From NCBI RefSeq assembly GCF_049846925.1, contig NZ_JBNCMT010000015.1, positions 1 through 64,000 of the forward strand: a stretch of DNA of 64,000 nt. Reading direction: 5' to 3'. Below are positions 26,607 to 36,700 of this stretch, in pieces. The position numbers and the translations under genes are program-made. The notes below the pieces were generated by a model. The model was not told the origin of the DNA. It did not search any database and was given only the letters and a program-made list of their open reading frames with translations. Origin of the DNA: Brevibacillus_H sp049846925. Lineage in GTDB: Bacteria; Bacillota; Bacilli; Brevibacillales; Brevibacillaceae. Position 1 is the stretch's first letter. Every line of letters begins with the position of its first letter.

Positions 26607-27608
26607 ATGAAAACAAGATGGTATTTTTTTATTCTCATCGTGGTGATTATATCAGTCCTATTAAATAATTATATTAGTTATCGTGAAAATCCTCCGACTA
26701 AAGTAGGAATAATCATGATGGGGAAGAGTCGAATGGAAAAGCTTACTGGTCTGAAGAAAGGCTTGCATGAACTTGGGTATAAGAAAGATACCATTCAATT
26801 TGACGTGAAAAATGCCATGGATAACGAAAATACTTTACAAGAGATAATCGATGAACTGATAAAAGGAAAGCCTGACCTTATTGTTACGCTTGGAGGAATT
26901 GAAACCTTAACCCTTAAAAAAAAGATGGAAGAGCAGAATATAAAAATCCCCGTCGTTTTTGCCGGAGTTGCAGCTCCAAAAGAGATTGGCTTAATTAAAG
27001 ATTACCGTTCACCTGGCGGAAATTTTACAGGCATTAATAACTATCATACGAGTCTATCAGGAAAAAGATTGGAGCTTTTGCATCATTTAGTACCTTCTGC
27101 CAAAAGGTTCTTTGTTCTCTATGACAAGAAAATGAAAGTCAGTGTGCTTAGCCTAGAAAATACGATGGTCGCTGCCAAGCGGCTATCTTTGTCAGTAATC
27201 CCTGTCGATGTAAGTGACCAGGAATTCACCTTATTTTTCAGTCGAAATGTACAAAAAAATGATGCACTGTTAATTTTGCCTAGCTTTCGTACGGAATCAC
27301 TTACAAATGAATTAGCAGATACAATCAAAGAAAATAAAGTTCCTGTAATGGGAATATACGGAAATGAGGTGGAAGAAGGAATTCTTGCAAGCTATGGTGC
27401 TAGTTTTGAGGAACAAGGATATCAAGCTGCGAGGTATGTTAGTCGAATTATCCAAGGGAATTCTCCTTCGGGTCTTCCGGTAGAACTTCCAGATACGATT
27501 CACTTTTTTATTAATTCAAAAGTCAAAGCTGAACTTGACATTGAGATAAATAATGAGATGGGAAACTTAGCTGAATTTATTAATCCAGATCGGAAGGGGG
27601 CAAATTAA
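26607..27608 (+). CDS. Membrane-anchored ABC-type substrate-binding protein
   Basis: 333 aa with an uncleaved-looking N-terminal membrane helix (~6-24) and no lipobox cysteine. A periplasmic-binding fold of the ABC_sub_bind type follows: KVGIIMMGKSRMEKLTGLKKGLHELGY, PDLIVTLGGIETLTL, IPVVFAGVAAP. No ABC permease or ATPase is adjacent. Instead its stop overlaps the ATG of a sensor kinase by one base. It is therefore more likely an extracellular ligand receptor for that kinase than part of a transporter. AT-rich relative to the flanks. Confidence 0.78.
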   Translation: MKTRWYFFILIVVIISVLLNNYISYRENPPTKVGIIMMGKSRMEKLTGLKKGLHELGYKKDTIQFDVKNAMDNENTLQEIIDELIKGKPDLIVTLGGIETLTLKKKMEEQNIKIPVVFAGVAAPKEIGLIKDYRSPGGNFTGINNYHTSLSGKRLELLHHLVPSAKRFFVLYDKKMKVSVLSLENTMVAAKRLSLSVIPVDVSDQEFTLFFSRNVQKNDALLILPSFRTESLTNELADTIKENKVPVMGIYGNEVEEGILASYGASFEEQGYQAARYVSRIIQGNSPSGLPVELPDTIHFFINSKVKAELDIEINNEMGNLAEFINPDRKGAN

Positions 27609-29680
27609 TGGAAGGAAAAATTGGGAGCTGGCTCTCTTCCCAACCGATCCGTATAAAAGTGTTGGTATTTGGAATGATGATGTCGATTATGCCACTTTTG
27701 TTCATTAGTTACTATTATTATTCGAATGTTAAAGCAGAACTTGAAAATAGGATCCTAGAAAACCAAAAATTAATTCTTGAGAACCTATCAAGTGAAATTG
27801 AATTGGAGTTTAACCAGACATTCCGACAATTGCAAATGGCTATTGCCTTTAAGCAACAGGGGAAACAGCAAAGCATCTTTTATGACCTCTTACAGCAAAA
27901 TGAGTCAATAGAGGAAATTGTCATAACGGATCATTCGGGCTATGTCCAAAAAAAGATATCACGCACTAATTTAAATATTCCTCTTCATGGTGAAAAGTGG
28001 TTTTCAGATACCCTCTGGTCTGATTTTCAATCCAAGAGTAAAACCTATGGAAAGGTTGAATTTAATCAATTCGGACAACCGATTATGAAGGTAATGATCC
28101 CGTTTATCGAGGACGGAAAACAAAAAGGGATTGGGGCCATCATTCAGCTGCAAAAAATAATTGGTAAAATTTCATCACTTAGGCAGGAGTATTCTAGCTA
28201 TTTATATCTGTTGGACCAAGATGGAAAAGTGATTGCTCATCAAGATTACAGTCAATTATGGAAAAAACTCCCGGATTTAGATAACCGGGATGTCCTTGGT
28301 GTTCAAACTGAAATTGGCAACTTAGGCTGGACACTAGTGATGGAGCAGCCTGCATCTACGGCGTACGAACCGATCAATCATCTGTTCAGAAATGGGTTAT
28401 ATGCCGTGGCAATCGTCACAATTATTGTCAGCCTCATCAGTGTCTACGCCGGGCTCTATTTCACTACACCGATCATCTATTTGGATAAAGGGATGAATTA
28501 TTTAAAAACGGGAAGGAAACCAGTTCCCATTCAATTAAACCGCCAGGATGAATTAGGGAAACTTGCTGAATCTTTCAATGAAATGAGCAACGAACTTCAA
28601 GAAAAGTCACTTAGGCTGGAACAAGAAAAAGAAAGACTAAGTGTTGTTGTCAATGGAATTGAATCAGGCTTAGCACTTGTAAGGAAAGACTATCAGGTAA
28701 CTTGGATGAACCCTTTGCTGCAAAAATGGATTCATAATCAAGGTGTACAATTACCATGTTTTACATTGTTAGGGGGGAAAAAGGAAGTTTGTGAAGATTG
28801 TCCCATCACCTCCCCAGAACTTGATACGAACGGGAACTCCATTATAAAGACCAAAGGAGAAAATGGAGAAGAACGAATTTTTAACCATCGGGTTTTTCCA
28901 CTGAATCATGCGATGAAAGGGGAGGGAGAGTTCTTAATTGTTATTGAAGATATAACCGAGCAAAAGCAAATGGAAGAAAAAATGATCCAAACGGATAAAC
29001 TCAGTGCGCTTGGATTAATGGCATCGAACTTTGCTCACGAAGTAAACAATCCGCTTGCTACGATTAATGTATTCGCGGAGGATTTGATTGACCGATTGGA
29101 ACAAAAAGATGGAGAGTTAGATGAAGAAGAAATGGCGTTATATTTAACGAAAATTAAAGAAAATACCGAAAGATGTAAACGGATAACGAGTAATTTATTA
29201 AATTTTTCTAGAAAATCAAATTGGACAATGACTCATTTAGATATAAATGAAACGATTGCTAACAGTATTCATCTAGTCGAATCTACATTGAAAAAGAAGC
29301 AAATTACGCTAAGTACTGATCTTCCGCATGACTTGCCGGCTCTATTAGGAGATAGCTTAAAATTAATGCAAGTGATCGTCAATTTAATCAATAATGCAAT
29401 TGATGCAATGGAAAATGATGGACAGCTTACGATTTCTGTCGGAGTAGAACAAAATCTGTTGTGTATACAGGTAGTGGATAACGGTTGTGGAATGGAGCCT
29501 GAGGTGTTGGGGAAAATCTTCGATCCCTTCTACACGACAAAGCCAGTTGGAAAAGGTACCGGCCTGGGGTTATCGGTATGTTATGGCATTATTGAAGAAT
29601 TAGGTGGAACGATCCAAGTGGAAAGTAAAGTAGGAGTGGGAACGACTGTAAAAGTCCGAATACCCATTAAAAAAAGGTAA
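27608..29680 (+). CDS. Sensor histidine kinase with extracellular and PAS domains
   Basis: 690 aa. TM1 is at ~17-37, a Cache-like extracellular domain at ~40-250, TM2 at ~260-282 and HAMP at ~283-337. A PAS-like domain (~345-450) holds a cysteine group, PCF then EVCEDCPI. The HisKA dimerisation helix carries the phospho-acceptor His in NFAHEVNNPLATI. The ATPase domain has the N, G1 and G2 boxes (NLINNAIDAM, DNGCGMEP, GKGTGLGLSV). The type is NtrB-like and pairs with the following NtrC-type regulator, 15 bases away. The binding-protein gene immediately upstream is probably its sensory partner. Confidence 0.9.
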   Translation: MEGKIGSWLSSQPIRIKVLVFGMMMSIMPLLFISYYYYSNVKAELENRILENQKLILENLSSEIELEFNQTFRQLQMAIAFKQQGKQQSIFYDLLQQNESIEEIVITDHSGYVQKKISRTNLNIPLHGEKWFSDTLWSDFQSKSKTYGKVEFNQFGQPIMKVMIPFIEDGKQKGIGAIIQLQKIIGKISSLRQEYSSYLYLLDQDGKVIAHQDYSQLWKKLPDLDNRDVLGVQTEIGNLGWTLVMEQPASTAYEPINHLFRNGLYAVAIVTIIVSLISVYAGLYFTTPIIYLDKGMNYLKTGRKPVPIQLNRQDELGKLAESFNEMSNELQEKSLRLEQEKERLSVVVNGIESGLALVRKDYQVTWMNPLLQKWIHNQGVQLPCFTLLGGKKEVCEDCPITSPELDTNGNSIIKTKGENGEERIFNHRVFPLNHAMKGEGEFLIVIEDITEQKQMEEKMIQTDKLSALGLMASNFAHEVNNPLATINVFAEDLIDRLEQKDGELDEEEMALYLTKIKENTERCKRITSNLLNFSRKSNWTMTHLDINETIANSIHLVESTLKKKQITLSTDLPHDLPALLGDSLKLMQVIVNLINNAIDAMENDGQLTISVGVEQNLLCIQVVDNGCGMEPEVLGKIFDPFYTTKPVGKGTGLGLSVCYGIIEELGGTIQVESKVGVGTTVKVRIPIKKR

Positions 29681-29695
29681 CGGAAGGTGATTCCC

Positions 29696-31030
29696 ATGAA
29701 TGGAACAAGACTTTTAATCGTCGATGATGAAAATGATTTGGTAGGTCTTCTAGTGAAAAGACTTTCGCGGCAAGGTTATGAGGTGCATTCAGCGGAAACT
29801 GCTGAGGATGCATTAGCGTTATTAAAACAGCAACTGTTTCATATTGCTATTTATGATATTCGTCTCCCTAAGATGGACGGAATTTCGTTGTTAAAGGAAA
29901 CAAAAAAAATCGCGCCTGAGACAGAAATTATTATGCTAACGGGACATGGGACAATAGAAACAGCGATTGAAGCGATGAAATTAGGTGCATTCGATTATTT
30001 AACGAAGCCCTACAATTTGTCAGAGTTAGAATTAACCATTAAAAAGGCTGAGGAAAATAAGAGACTTAAAGCAAAAAATGACAGTATGAAAAAAATTATC
30101 CAGCAACAGAATCATTTCAGGATTATTGGTGAAAGTCCTGTTTTTAAGGAAGTTATTCATTTAACCCGCAGCATTGCGGAAAGTGATATACCTGTACTAA
30201 TAGAGGGAGAAAGTGGAACAGGAAAAGAACTGTTTGCTAAAGCTTTGCATTATTGGAGCAGTCGACGAGAAGAGCCGTTTGTCGCTGTGAACTCAGGAGC
30301 CCTCTCGGAGCAGCTTCTTGAAAGTGAATTATTTGGGCATGTTAGAGGTGCCTTTACCGGAGCAAACCAAGAGAAGAAGGGGCTTGTTGAGGCAGCTGAT
30401 GGTGGAACATTGTTTTTGGATGAACTGGGTGAAATGCCTTTAGCCTTACAAATAAAGTTGCTGCGGTTCCTTGAACTTGGTGAATTTCGTCGTGTAGGGG
30501 ATGTAAGAGAAAGAAAAGTAAAAGTCCGTGTAGTTGCAGCCACCAATCGAAATATGGAAACAGAAGTGGGTAGGGGAAATTTTCGTGAGGACTTGTTTTA
30601 CCGATTAAATGTCGTTAAATTAACGATTCCCCCTCTCCGCAAACGAAAGGAAGATATTCCACTATTAATCCAATACTTTATGGACCAAAAGAAGTCGTCT
30701 GTAAAAGCCTTATCAGAGAATGCTTTGGCAGCTTTGCAGCAATATGATTATCCAGGGAATGTGCGAGAACTCAACCATTTAATTGAAAGAGGGCGGTTAT
30801 TATCGAGCGGCGGTACAATTGAAGCAGCTGATTTGCTGCTGCCAACACAAAAGTCTTCAGAAGGACAACTGAAAGAAGGGGAACTTTGTACATTGGAGGA
30901 AGTAGAAAAGGAACATATCGGTCATGTGCTGATGCGGATGAAATGGAGTAAAACGAAAGCGGCTGAGATCCTTGGTATTAGTTTACGGAATTTATATCGA
31001 AAAATTGAACAATACGGATTAAAAGAATGA
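29696..31030 (+). CDS. NtrC-family sigma-54-dependent response regulator
   Basis: 444 aa. The receiver domain (1-~120) has the acidic pocket LIVDDEND and phospho-Asp in IYDIRLPKMDG. The AAA+ domain (~140-365) contains Walker A GESGTGKE, the GAFTGA loop that contacts sigma-54, and Walker B FLDELGEMP. The Fis-type helix-turn-helix at the C-terminus reads KTKAAEILGISLRNLYRKIE. ATG 29696 is preferred because GGAAGGTG is correctly spaced; GTG 29687 sits inside that site. Its target is almost certainly the sigma-54 promoter 209 bases downstream. Confidence 0.94.
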   Translation: MNGTRLLIVDDENDLVGLLVKRLSRQGYEVHSAETAEDALALLKQQLFHIAIYDIRLPKMDGISLLKETKKIAPETEIIMLTGHGTIETAIEAMKLGAFDYLTKPYNLSELELTIKKAEENKRLKAKNDSMKKIIQQQNHFRIIGESPVFKEVIHLTRSIAESDIPVLIEGESGTGKELFAKALHYWSSRREEPFVAVNSGALSEQLLESELFGHVRGAFTGANQEKKGLVEAADGGTLFLDELGEMPLALQIKLLRFLELGEFRRVGDVRERKVKVRVVAATNRNMETEVGRGNFREDLFYRLNVVKLTIPPLRKRKEDIPLLIQYFMDQKKSSVKALSENALAALQQYDYPGNVRELNHLIERGRLLSSGGTIEAADLLLPTQKSSEGQLKEGELCTLEEVEKEHIGHVLMRMKWSKTKAAEILGISLRNLYRKIEQYGLKE

Positions 31031-31066
31031 TCGTTTGAGAGGGATCACACAAAAATAAACCGATTT

Positions 31067-31108
31067 GACAAAATGGCATATAAAAACACTTATCATAGAC
31101 AAATTGTC
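31067..31108. promoter_or_regulatory. Two candidate activator sites for the NtrC-type regulator
   Basis: GACA-AAA-TGGC (31067-31077) and GACA-AAT-TGTC (31098-31108) are matching inverted repeats with centres 31 bp apart, close to three helical turns. They lie about 130-170 bp upstream of the sigma-54 promoter, the usual distance for enhancer-like sites bound by this regulator class. Confidence 0.55.
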
Positions 31109-31109
31109 A

Positions 31110-31155
31110 AAAAAAGCAGCAAAGGGGAAACATTCCTTTTGCGCTTTTTTTTTTT
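31110..31155 (+). terminator. Terminator after the regulator gene
   Basis: GCAGCAAAGG / CCTTTTGCGC arms (imperfect) followed by ten or more T residues. It insulates the regulatory genes from the structural genes, which then depend on their own promoter. Confidence 0.8.
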
Positions 31156-31238
31156 GAGAAGAATGAATCGCTTGATATATCAACACTTGACCATGATTGA
31201 ACCAAAGGATTTCCTCGGAAGTGGAGAGAGAAACAAAT

Positions 31239-31254
31239 TGGCACAATACTTGCG
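31239..31254 (+). promoter_or_regulatory. Sigma-54 promoter of the molybdoenzyme operon
   Basis: TGGCAC-AATAC-TTGCG matches the -24/-12 consensus TGGCACN5TTGC at every defined base, with the required 10-base distance between GG and GC. It lies 42 bases before tatA and downstream of the paired inverted repeats, next to a GAFTGA-type activator gene. Confidence 0.92.
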
Positions 31255-31295
31255 TTAATACTAAGTGAACTCAACAAAGCAAAGGATGTGGCAGT

Positions 31296-31502
31296 ATGTT
31301 ATCCAGTATTGGTGTCCCGGGGCTTATTTTAATCCTTGGGTTAGCACTTATCATTTTTGGGCCAAAAAAACTCCCGGAAATGGGTCGGGCATTTGGTCAA
31401 ACCTTAAAAGAATTTAAGAAGTCAACCCGTGAACTAACAAGTGATGCATTAGAGGATGTAAAAATGGAACCGAAGGAATTTTCCGACACACTCACAAAAT
31501 AG
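31296..31502 (+). CDS. tatA: TatA, twin-arginine translocase subunit
   Basis: 68 aa. One N-terminal membrane helix (VPGLILILGLALIIFG), the hinge FGPKKLPEMGR, an amphipathic helix and a charged tail: the TatA/E pattern. First gene of the sigma-54 operon, so the pore component is supplied together with the Tat-exported reductase. TatC is not in this cluster and must come from elsewhere. Confidence 0.93.
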   Translation: MLSSIGVPGLILILGLALIIFGPKKLPEMGRAFGQTLKEFKKSTRELTSDALEDVKMEPKEFSDTLTK

Positions 31503-31518
31503 GAGAGGAGTTTCTATC

Positions 31519-32421
31519 ATGGCTCTGGAGACAAAAAAAGGGTTAGAACCAAAAGAATATGACAAACTTGCTGATCATTTCGTGCCCGATGCAGAAAAAG
31601 AACTTTCAAAAAGCAATTACGATACAAAATTGGGCTTAAATATGGCCAGAGATGCAAGGAAGGTCATAAATGGAACCTTAAAAATAGAAGCTTTTCATCA
31701 TCTTTATTCAGCTTCGTTATTGAAGGAATTTGGAGATCAATACGCCAGCAGCGATATCTCTACACAAACAACGCAAAAGAAAGATACTGGCCCTAGATGG
31801 GGCATGGTCATTGATTTAAAAAAATGCGTTGGTTGTGATACATGTACCGTTTCCTGTAAATCGGAAAATAGAACACCGCCGGGAATGTCATACAATGTTG
31901 TTCTTGAAACACTTGCAGGTGATTATCCTAACATCTCGGTAGTGAATCTGCCAAGGCCTTGTATGCAATGTGATAAACCGCCATGTGTACAGGTTTGCCC
32001 AACGAGAGCAACTTATAAGCTTGATGATGGGATTGTGACGATTGATAACGATCGATGCATTGGCTGCCGCTATTGTATGGTTGCATGTCCATATGGAGCA
32101 AGGTCCTATGATTTTGGTGACGGCTATGAGCAGGAAATGATGGGATATAACGATTTGACCAGTCCGGAATATGGGGTGGAGCGCGGCGAAAGGAAAAAAG
32201 GAAAGATTCCGCAAGAAACCGTACGTAAATGTAGTTTTTGCTATCATCGCCTTCAGCGTGGGGAAGAGCCGGCGTGTGTGGAAACATGTATTGGTGACGC
32301 TCGTTATTTTGGCGATATGAACGATCCAAATAGTGTCGTTTCTAAACTTGCCGCTAGCCCGAGAGCGTTTCGTCTGAAGGAAGAATTAGGTACACAGCCA
32401 CGAGTGATTTATCTGAAATAA
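31519..32421 (+). CDS. Four-cluster ferredoxin subunit of the molybdoenzyme
   Basis: 300 aa. Sixteen cysteines in four groups (CVGCDTCTVSC; CMQCDKPPCVQVC; CIGCRYCMVAC; CSFCYHRLQRGEEPACVETC) bind four [4Fe-4S] clusters, as in TtrB/SrdB/DmsB-type electron-transfer subunits. There is no signal peptide. Instead a ~90-residue charged N-terminal extension precedes the first cluster. It is therefore likely to be exported by riding on the Tat signal of the catalytic subunit. It passes electrons from the NrfD-like subunit to the molybdenum subunit. Confidence 0.9.
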   Translation: MALETKKGLEPKEYDKLADHFVPDAEKELSKSNYDTKLGLNMARDARKVINGTLKIEAFHHLYSASLLKEFGDQYASSDISTQTTQKKDTGPRWGMVIDLKKCVGCDTCTVSCKSENRTPPGMSYNVVLETLAGDYPNISVVNLPRPCMQCDKPPCVQVCPTRATYKLDDGIVTIDNDRCIGCRYCMVACPYGARSYDFGDGYEQEMMGYNDLTSPEYGVERGERKKGKIPQETVRKCSFCYHRLQRGEEPACVETCIGDARYFGDMNDPNSVVSKLAASPRAFRLKEELGTQPRVIYLK

Positions 32422-32464
32422 ATCTCAGTCACTTGCAGCAGTTTTCAAAATGGGAGTGATAAAT

Positions 32465-33760
32465 ATGATAACAAAAGTGAGTCTAAGTGAAAACATGCCA
32501 GGTTATAAGCAATCAAAACATATTGGTAAGATTGAAAAAATCTGGTGGGCATGTTTAATCCTAGTTTTTGGAGTAGGATTATACTCTATTATTAGCGGAT
32601 ATTTCTTAAAAGGAATGTCATCGACGTATTTATCGAACATCGTTCCATGGGGAGGATGGGTTGCGTTTTATATTTATTTTATTGGAATGAGTGCAGGTTC
32701 TTTTTTACTCTCAACGATGATTTATGGATTTGGCATGGAAAAGTATGAGAGAATCGGGCGATCAGCGCTTTTATCGGCTATTGTCTGTATGATTACAGCG
32801 ATTACCTTTATTTTCTTAGATATCGGCCGGCCTGACCATATTATGAATTCCATTATTTATTGGAACGTCATGAGTACGATGTCATGGGAAATTCATTTTT
32901 ATATTGTTTATATCGTGTTATTAGTGACGGAACTGTATTTTTCCATGCGAAAAGATCTGATTACTTTAGCAAAAAATAATGACTTTAAAGGTAAATTGTA
33001 TCGGTTCCTTACTTTAAACAAGCAAGAATTCACAGAAGTCGATCACGATCGTGATAAAAAAAAGTTGAAGATAATGGGGATTATCGGGATTCCTCTTGCC
33101 GTATTTGGAGTGCATGGGGGAACCGGGTCGATCTTCGCAGTGGTAAAAGCCCAACCTTATTTAAATTCTGGGTTATTTCCACTCATTTTTATTCTTTCTG
33201 CGCTAGTATCAGGTACCGCGTTGTCGATTGCGATTTATGTTATCAAGTCTAAAGTACAAAAACAAGAATTAGATGTTCCAATGGTTCGTTCGCTTGGCAG
33301 CATGCTAGCCTTATTTTTAGGAATTGAATTTATTATGGTTTGGTATGAATTTCTCATTGCAATTTATGGATTGGGACATGAAGAACTTGGAACGATCAAG
33401 TTATTAACCGGAAGCAACTGGTGGTGGAGCTTCTGGATTTTCCAAATGGGACTGGCTATGGTTTTCCCACTCATCATTTTATTTTTGAAAAAGACAAGGC
33501 TATCAGTCAATTGGATCTTAACAGCATCTATTATGACGATCATCGGTGTTGTGGGGGTCAGGTTTAATATGGTTGTCCCAACCTTGATCATGCCTAAATT
33601 GGAAGGAATGCCAGTTGGGAACTATTATCCAAACTTGTCGGAGTGGTTGACAACATTTGGACTTGTGGCTATGTGTCTCATCATCTATACACTTGGTGAA
33701 AAACTGTTCCCGATTGAGCAGCTAGACTCTCATGAAAGTGGAGTGAGTAAATATGAATAA
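32465..33760 (+). CDS. NrfD/PsrC-like membrane quinol subunit
   Basis: 431-aa integral membrane protein with about 9-10 helices, of the NrfD family that oxidises menaquinol without heme. ATG 32465 has GGAGTG 8 bases upstream; ATG 32450 would place the ribosome-binding site inside the gene. It anchors the reductase at the outer face of the membrane. Its end overlaps the start of the catalytic subunit by 8 bases, indicating coupled translation. Gene order ferredoxin-NrfD-catalytic matches ttrBCA and srdBCA. Confidence 0.9.
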   Translation: MITKVSLSENMPGYKQSKHIGKIEKIWWACLILVFGVGLYSIISGYFLKGMSSTYLSNIVPWGGWVAFYIYFIGMSAGSFLLSTMIYGFGMEKYERIGRSALLSAIVCMITAITFIFLDIGRPDHIMNSIIYWNVMSTMSWEIHFYIVYIVLLVTELYFSMRKDLITLAKNNDFKGKLYRFLTLNKQEFTEVDHDRDKKKLKIMGIIGIPLAVFGVHGGTGSIFAVVKAQPYLNSGLFPLIFILSALVSGTALSIAIYVIKSKVQKQELDVPMVRSLGSMLALFLGIEFIMVWYEFLIAIYGLGHEELGTIKLLTGSNWWWSFWIFQMGLAMVFPLIILFLKKTRLSVNWILTASIMTIIGVVGVRFNMVVPTLIMPKLEGMPVGNYYPNLSEWLTTFGLVAMCLIIYTLGEKLFPIEQLDSHESGVSKYE

Positions 33761-36700
33761 AGAAAAATTAGATCGCAGAGGGTTTCTGAAAGCACTCGGT
33801 ACAATAGGTGTGGTTGCGCTTGTAGGTCCTGCGTTTATTGGTCCGGTAAAACAGGTGGTTAATGGGGTTTGGACCGATGAACGTCATGGAATAGGTACGG
33901 ATTACCAAGATTATTTAGCGGATGATATTATCTTCACTTCCTGTCAACAGTGTAATGCCAGTTGTACCATAAAAGCTTATGTCGTTGCCGGAAATGCTAA
34001 TAGTCCGTATTCCTCAGTTGTTCGAAAAATTGCAGGAAATCAATACAGTCCGATTGGCATGGTACCGTTTGGACATATCCAATATAATACCCCCATTACA
34101 AATGCGATTAAAGGAACCGGTGATTTGGGAAGAACAGGCCACACTTTCCGGGGAGCAAAAACTTGTCTGAAAGGTCAGGCTGGGATTCAAACTGCCTATG
34201 ATACCTATCGGATCCAAAAACCTTTAAAACGAGTAGGAGAACGGGGAAGCGGCGTTTGGAAATCAATCACCTGGGAAGAAGCCTATAAAGAGATCCTCGA
34301 AGGAAGTAATGATCTTGGCACCCCTGGATTAAAGGCAATCTGGGCCTATGCACCGGAAGCTCAAGTGATGGCTGATTGGGAAAAAGTAAAGAAAAAAGAA
34401 AAGACAAAAGCAGAGTTCGCTTCAAAATATAACGAAATCCTTATTGATACGAATCACCCTGATTTTGGACCAAAATCAAACCAGATTGTCGTCATGTCTG
34501 GACATCGTCGAGAATTTATTGAGAGATTGAGCAGTGGAAGTATTGGATCAATAAACTATTATGAACATGGCGGTTATTGCGGAATTCAAAGTGTGGTGGG
34601 AAATGTCCGCTCACATGAAGCGACCAAGCAAAAGAAAAGGATGATTCCTGATTATGAAAATGCTGAGTTTGTTCTTGTTTGGGGAACGAACCCATTAACC
34701 GCTAACCGTGGTCCGACAACCTTTGCCCCGCAAATAACAAATGCCATCGACCGTGGCATGAAAATGGTTGTGATTGACCCGCGCTTCAGTAAAACAGCGG
34801 AGAAAGCGCATATGTGGGTTCCTGTTAAACCGGGTGGAGATGGTGCACTGGCACTTGCCATGTGCCGTTGGATTATTGAAAATCATCGATATGATGATCA
34901 ATTTTTACGAAATCCCAATGGCAAAGAAGCTGAGCTGGACGATGAACCAACTTGGAGCGATGCCACCTATCTGGTGAATATTGGTAATAAGAAGCGACCA
35001 TTTTTGCGGGCTAAAGATCTAGGTCTTGGTGAAGAAGAATTTATCGTATTAGAAAATGGCAAGCCTGTCTTGAATACCAATGCTCGTCAAGGTGATCTTG
35101 ATGTTAATACCACGATTAATGGAATCAAAGTAAAATCTGTTTTTCGTATTTTTAAAGAAAAAGTATTCGAAAAATCACTGGAAGAATATTCAAGTCAATG
35201 TGGTGTTCCAATCGAACAAATTAGTGAAATCGCTAAAGAGTTTACTTCACATGGAAAAAAAGTCGGGATTCATTCCTATCGCGGTCCAGCCATGCATGCT
35301 AATGGTTATTACAGCGTTCGTGCCATCAACATGTTAAACCATTTAGTCGGAAATCATGACTGGAAGGGTGGGGACACCTCAATGGGTGCGAAGTTTAAAG
35401 CCACCGAAGGACGCTATGATTTGGTGACTGTACCAAATGCGAATAAAGCATGGGGGATTCCACTTACAAGGCATAAAGTCCCGTATGAAAAGACTTCCGT
35501 TTTTGCCCGGGACGGCTATCCTGCTAAGCGTCCATGGTATCCACTTGGAAATCAATTAATTCATGATGTACTCCCAAGTGCAGCAGAAGGATATCCTTAT
35601 AAAATTCGTGCCATGATCATAAACCGTACGTCACCGATTATGTCAGGTCCACGATCGGATATGCAGGAAAAATTCATTCGCGACCAAAAAGTAGTCGAAC
35701 TCGTCGTATCATCGGATATTGTGATTGGCGAAACATCAAAGTATGCGGATTTTATTTTACCTGACTTATCCTATTTGGAAAGCTGGAATGCTGACGAAAT
35801 CTTCCCTATCTTAAAATATAAATTTGCCGGTCTAATCCAGCCAGTAACCCGTATTGTACCTGATGCCCGGCCGACTGAGCAGGTTTATATCGATTTACTG
35901 AAAGGAATGGGGCTGCCGGGAGTTGGGGATCATGCATTTGCCGATGGCTCAAGTCTTCATTACCCAGAGGATTATTATCTGAAGCGTGTGGCCAATATCG
36001 CTTTTGATGGCAAAAAACCGGTCCAAGATGCAAATGCAGAAGAACTGGCTATTTTTGAGAAAGCGAGAAAGAAAGCACTAGGCAAGTATTTTGATCTAAA
36101 TGTTTTAAAAAATGCTGTGAAACCTGAGGAATGGAAAAAAGTCGTTTTTGTCCTTAACCGAGGAGGAAGATACGAACCGCTGGGGGATGAATATGTTGGC
36201 AACCATATTAAATATCAATTTAAAAATCTAGTTCATTTTTATGATGAAAAGGCAGCAGGCTTTAAGAGCGCCTACACCGGTAAGTTCTTCGAAGGTGTTC
36301 CAATTGCAGATGAAATCAGACTTTATAATGGCGAGGTCTATACTCCCCCTAAACCGTTTCAATTTATTAATTGGAAATCGAGGAATATGGCAACCCATCG
36401 CACAGAAAGCAATCCATGGTTAAGAGAGATTCGTCCGGAAAATTATTTGTGGATAAACCCGGTCGATGCTAATAAGAAAGGCATTAAAACGGGAGATACC
36501 GTCTTGATTACATCAACAAGTGCGGAAGTAAAAGGAATTGCCCTTGTGACGCCGGGAATTAAGCCTGGGGTGCTTGGTGCGAACTATAACTTTGGCAACT
36601 TCGCAAATGGGGCAGAAGACGTAAACATTGATGGGAGTATAGTAAAGAAGACTGAAAAATACGGGCATCTTCCGTTTGACACAAATGTTCCGCTTCATGA

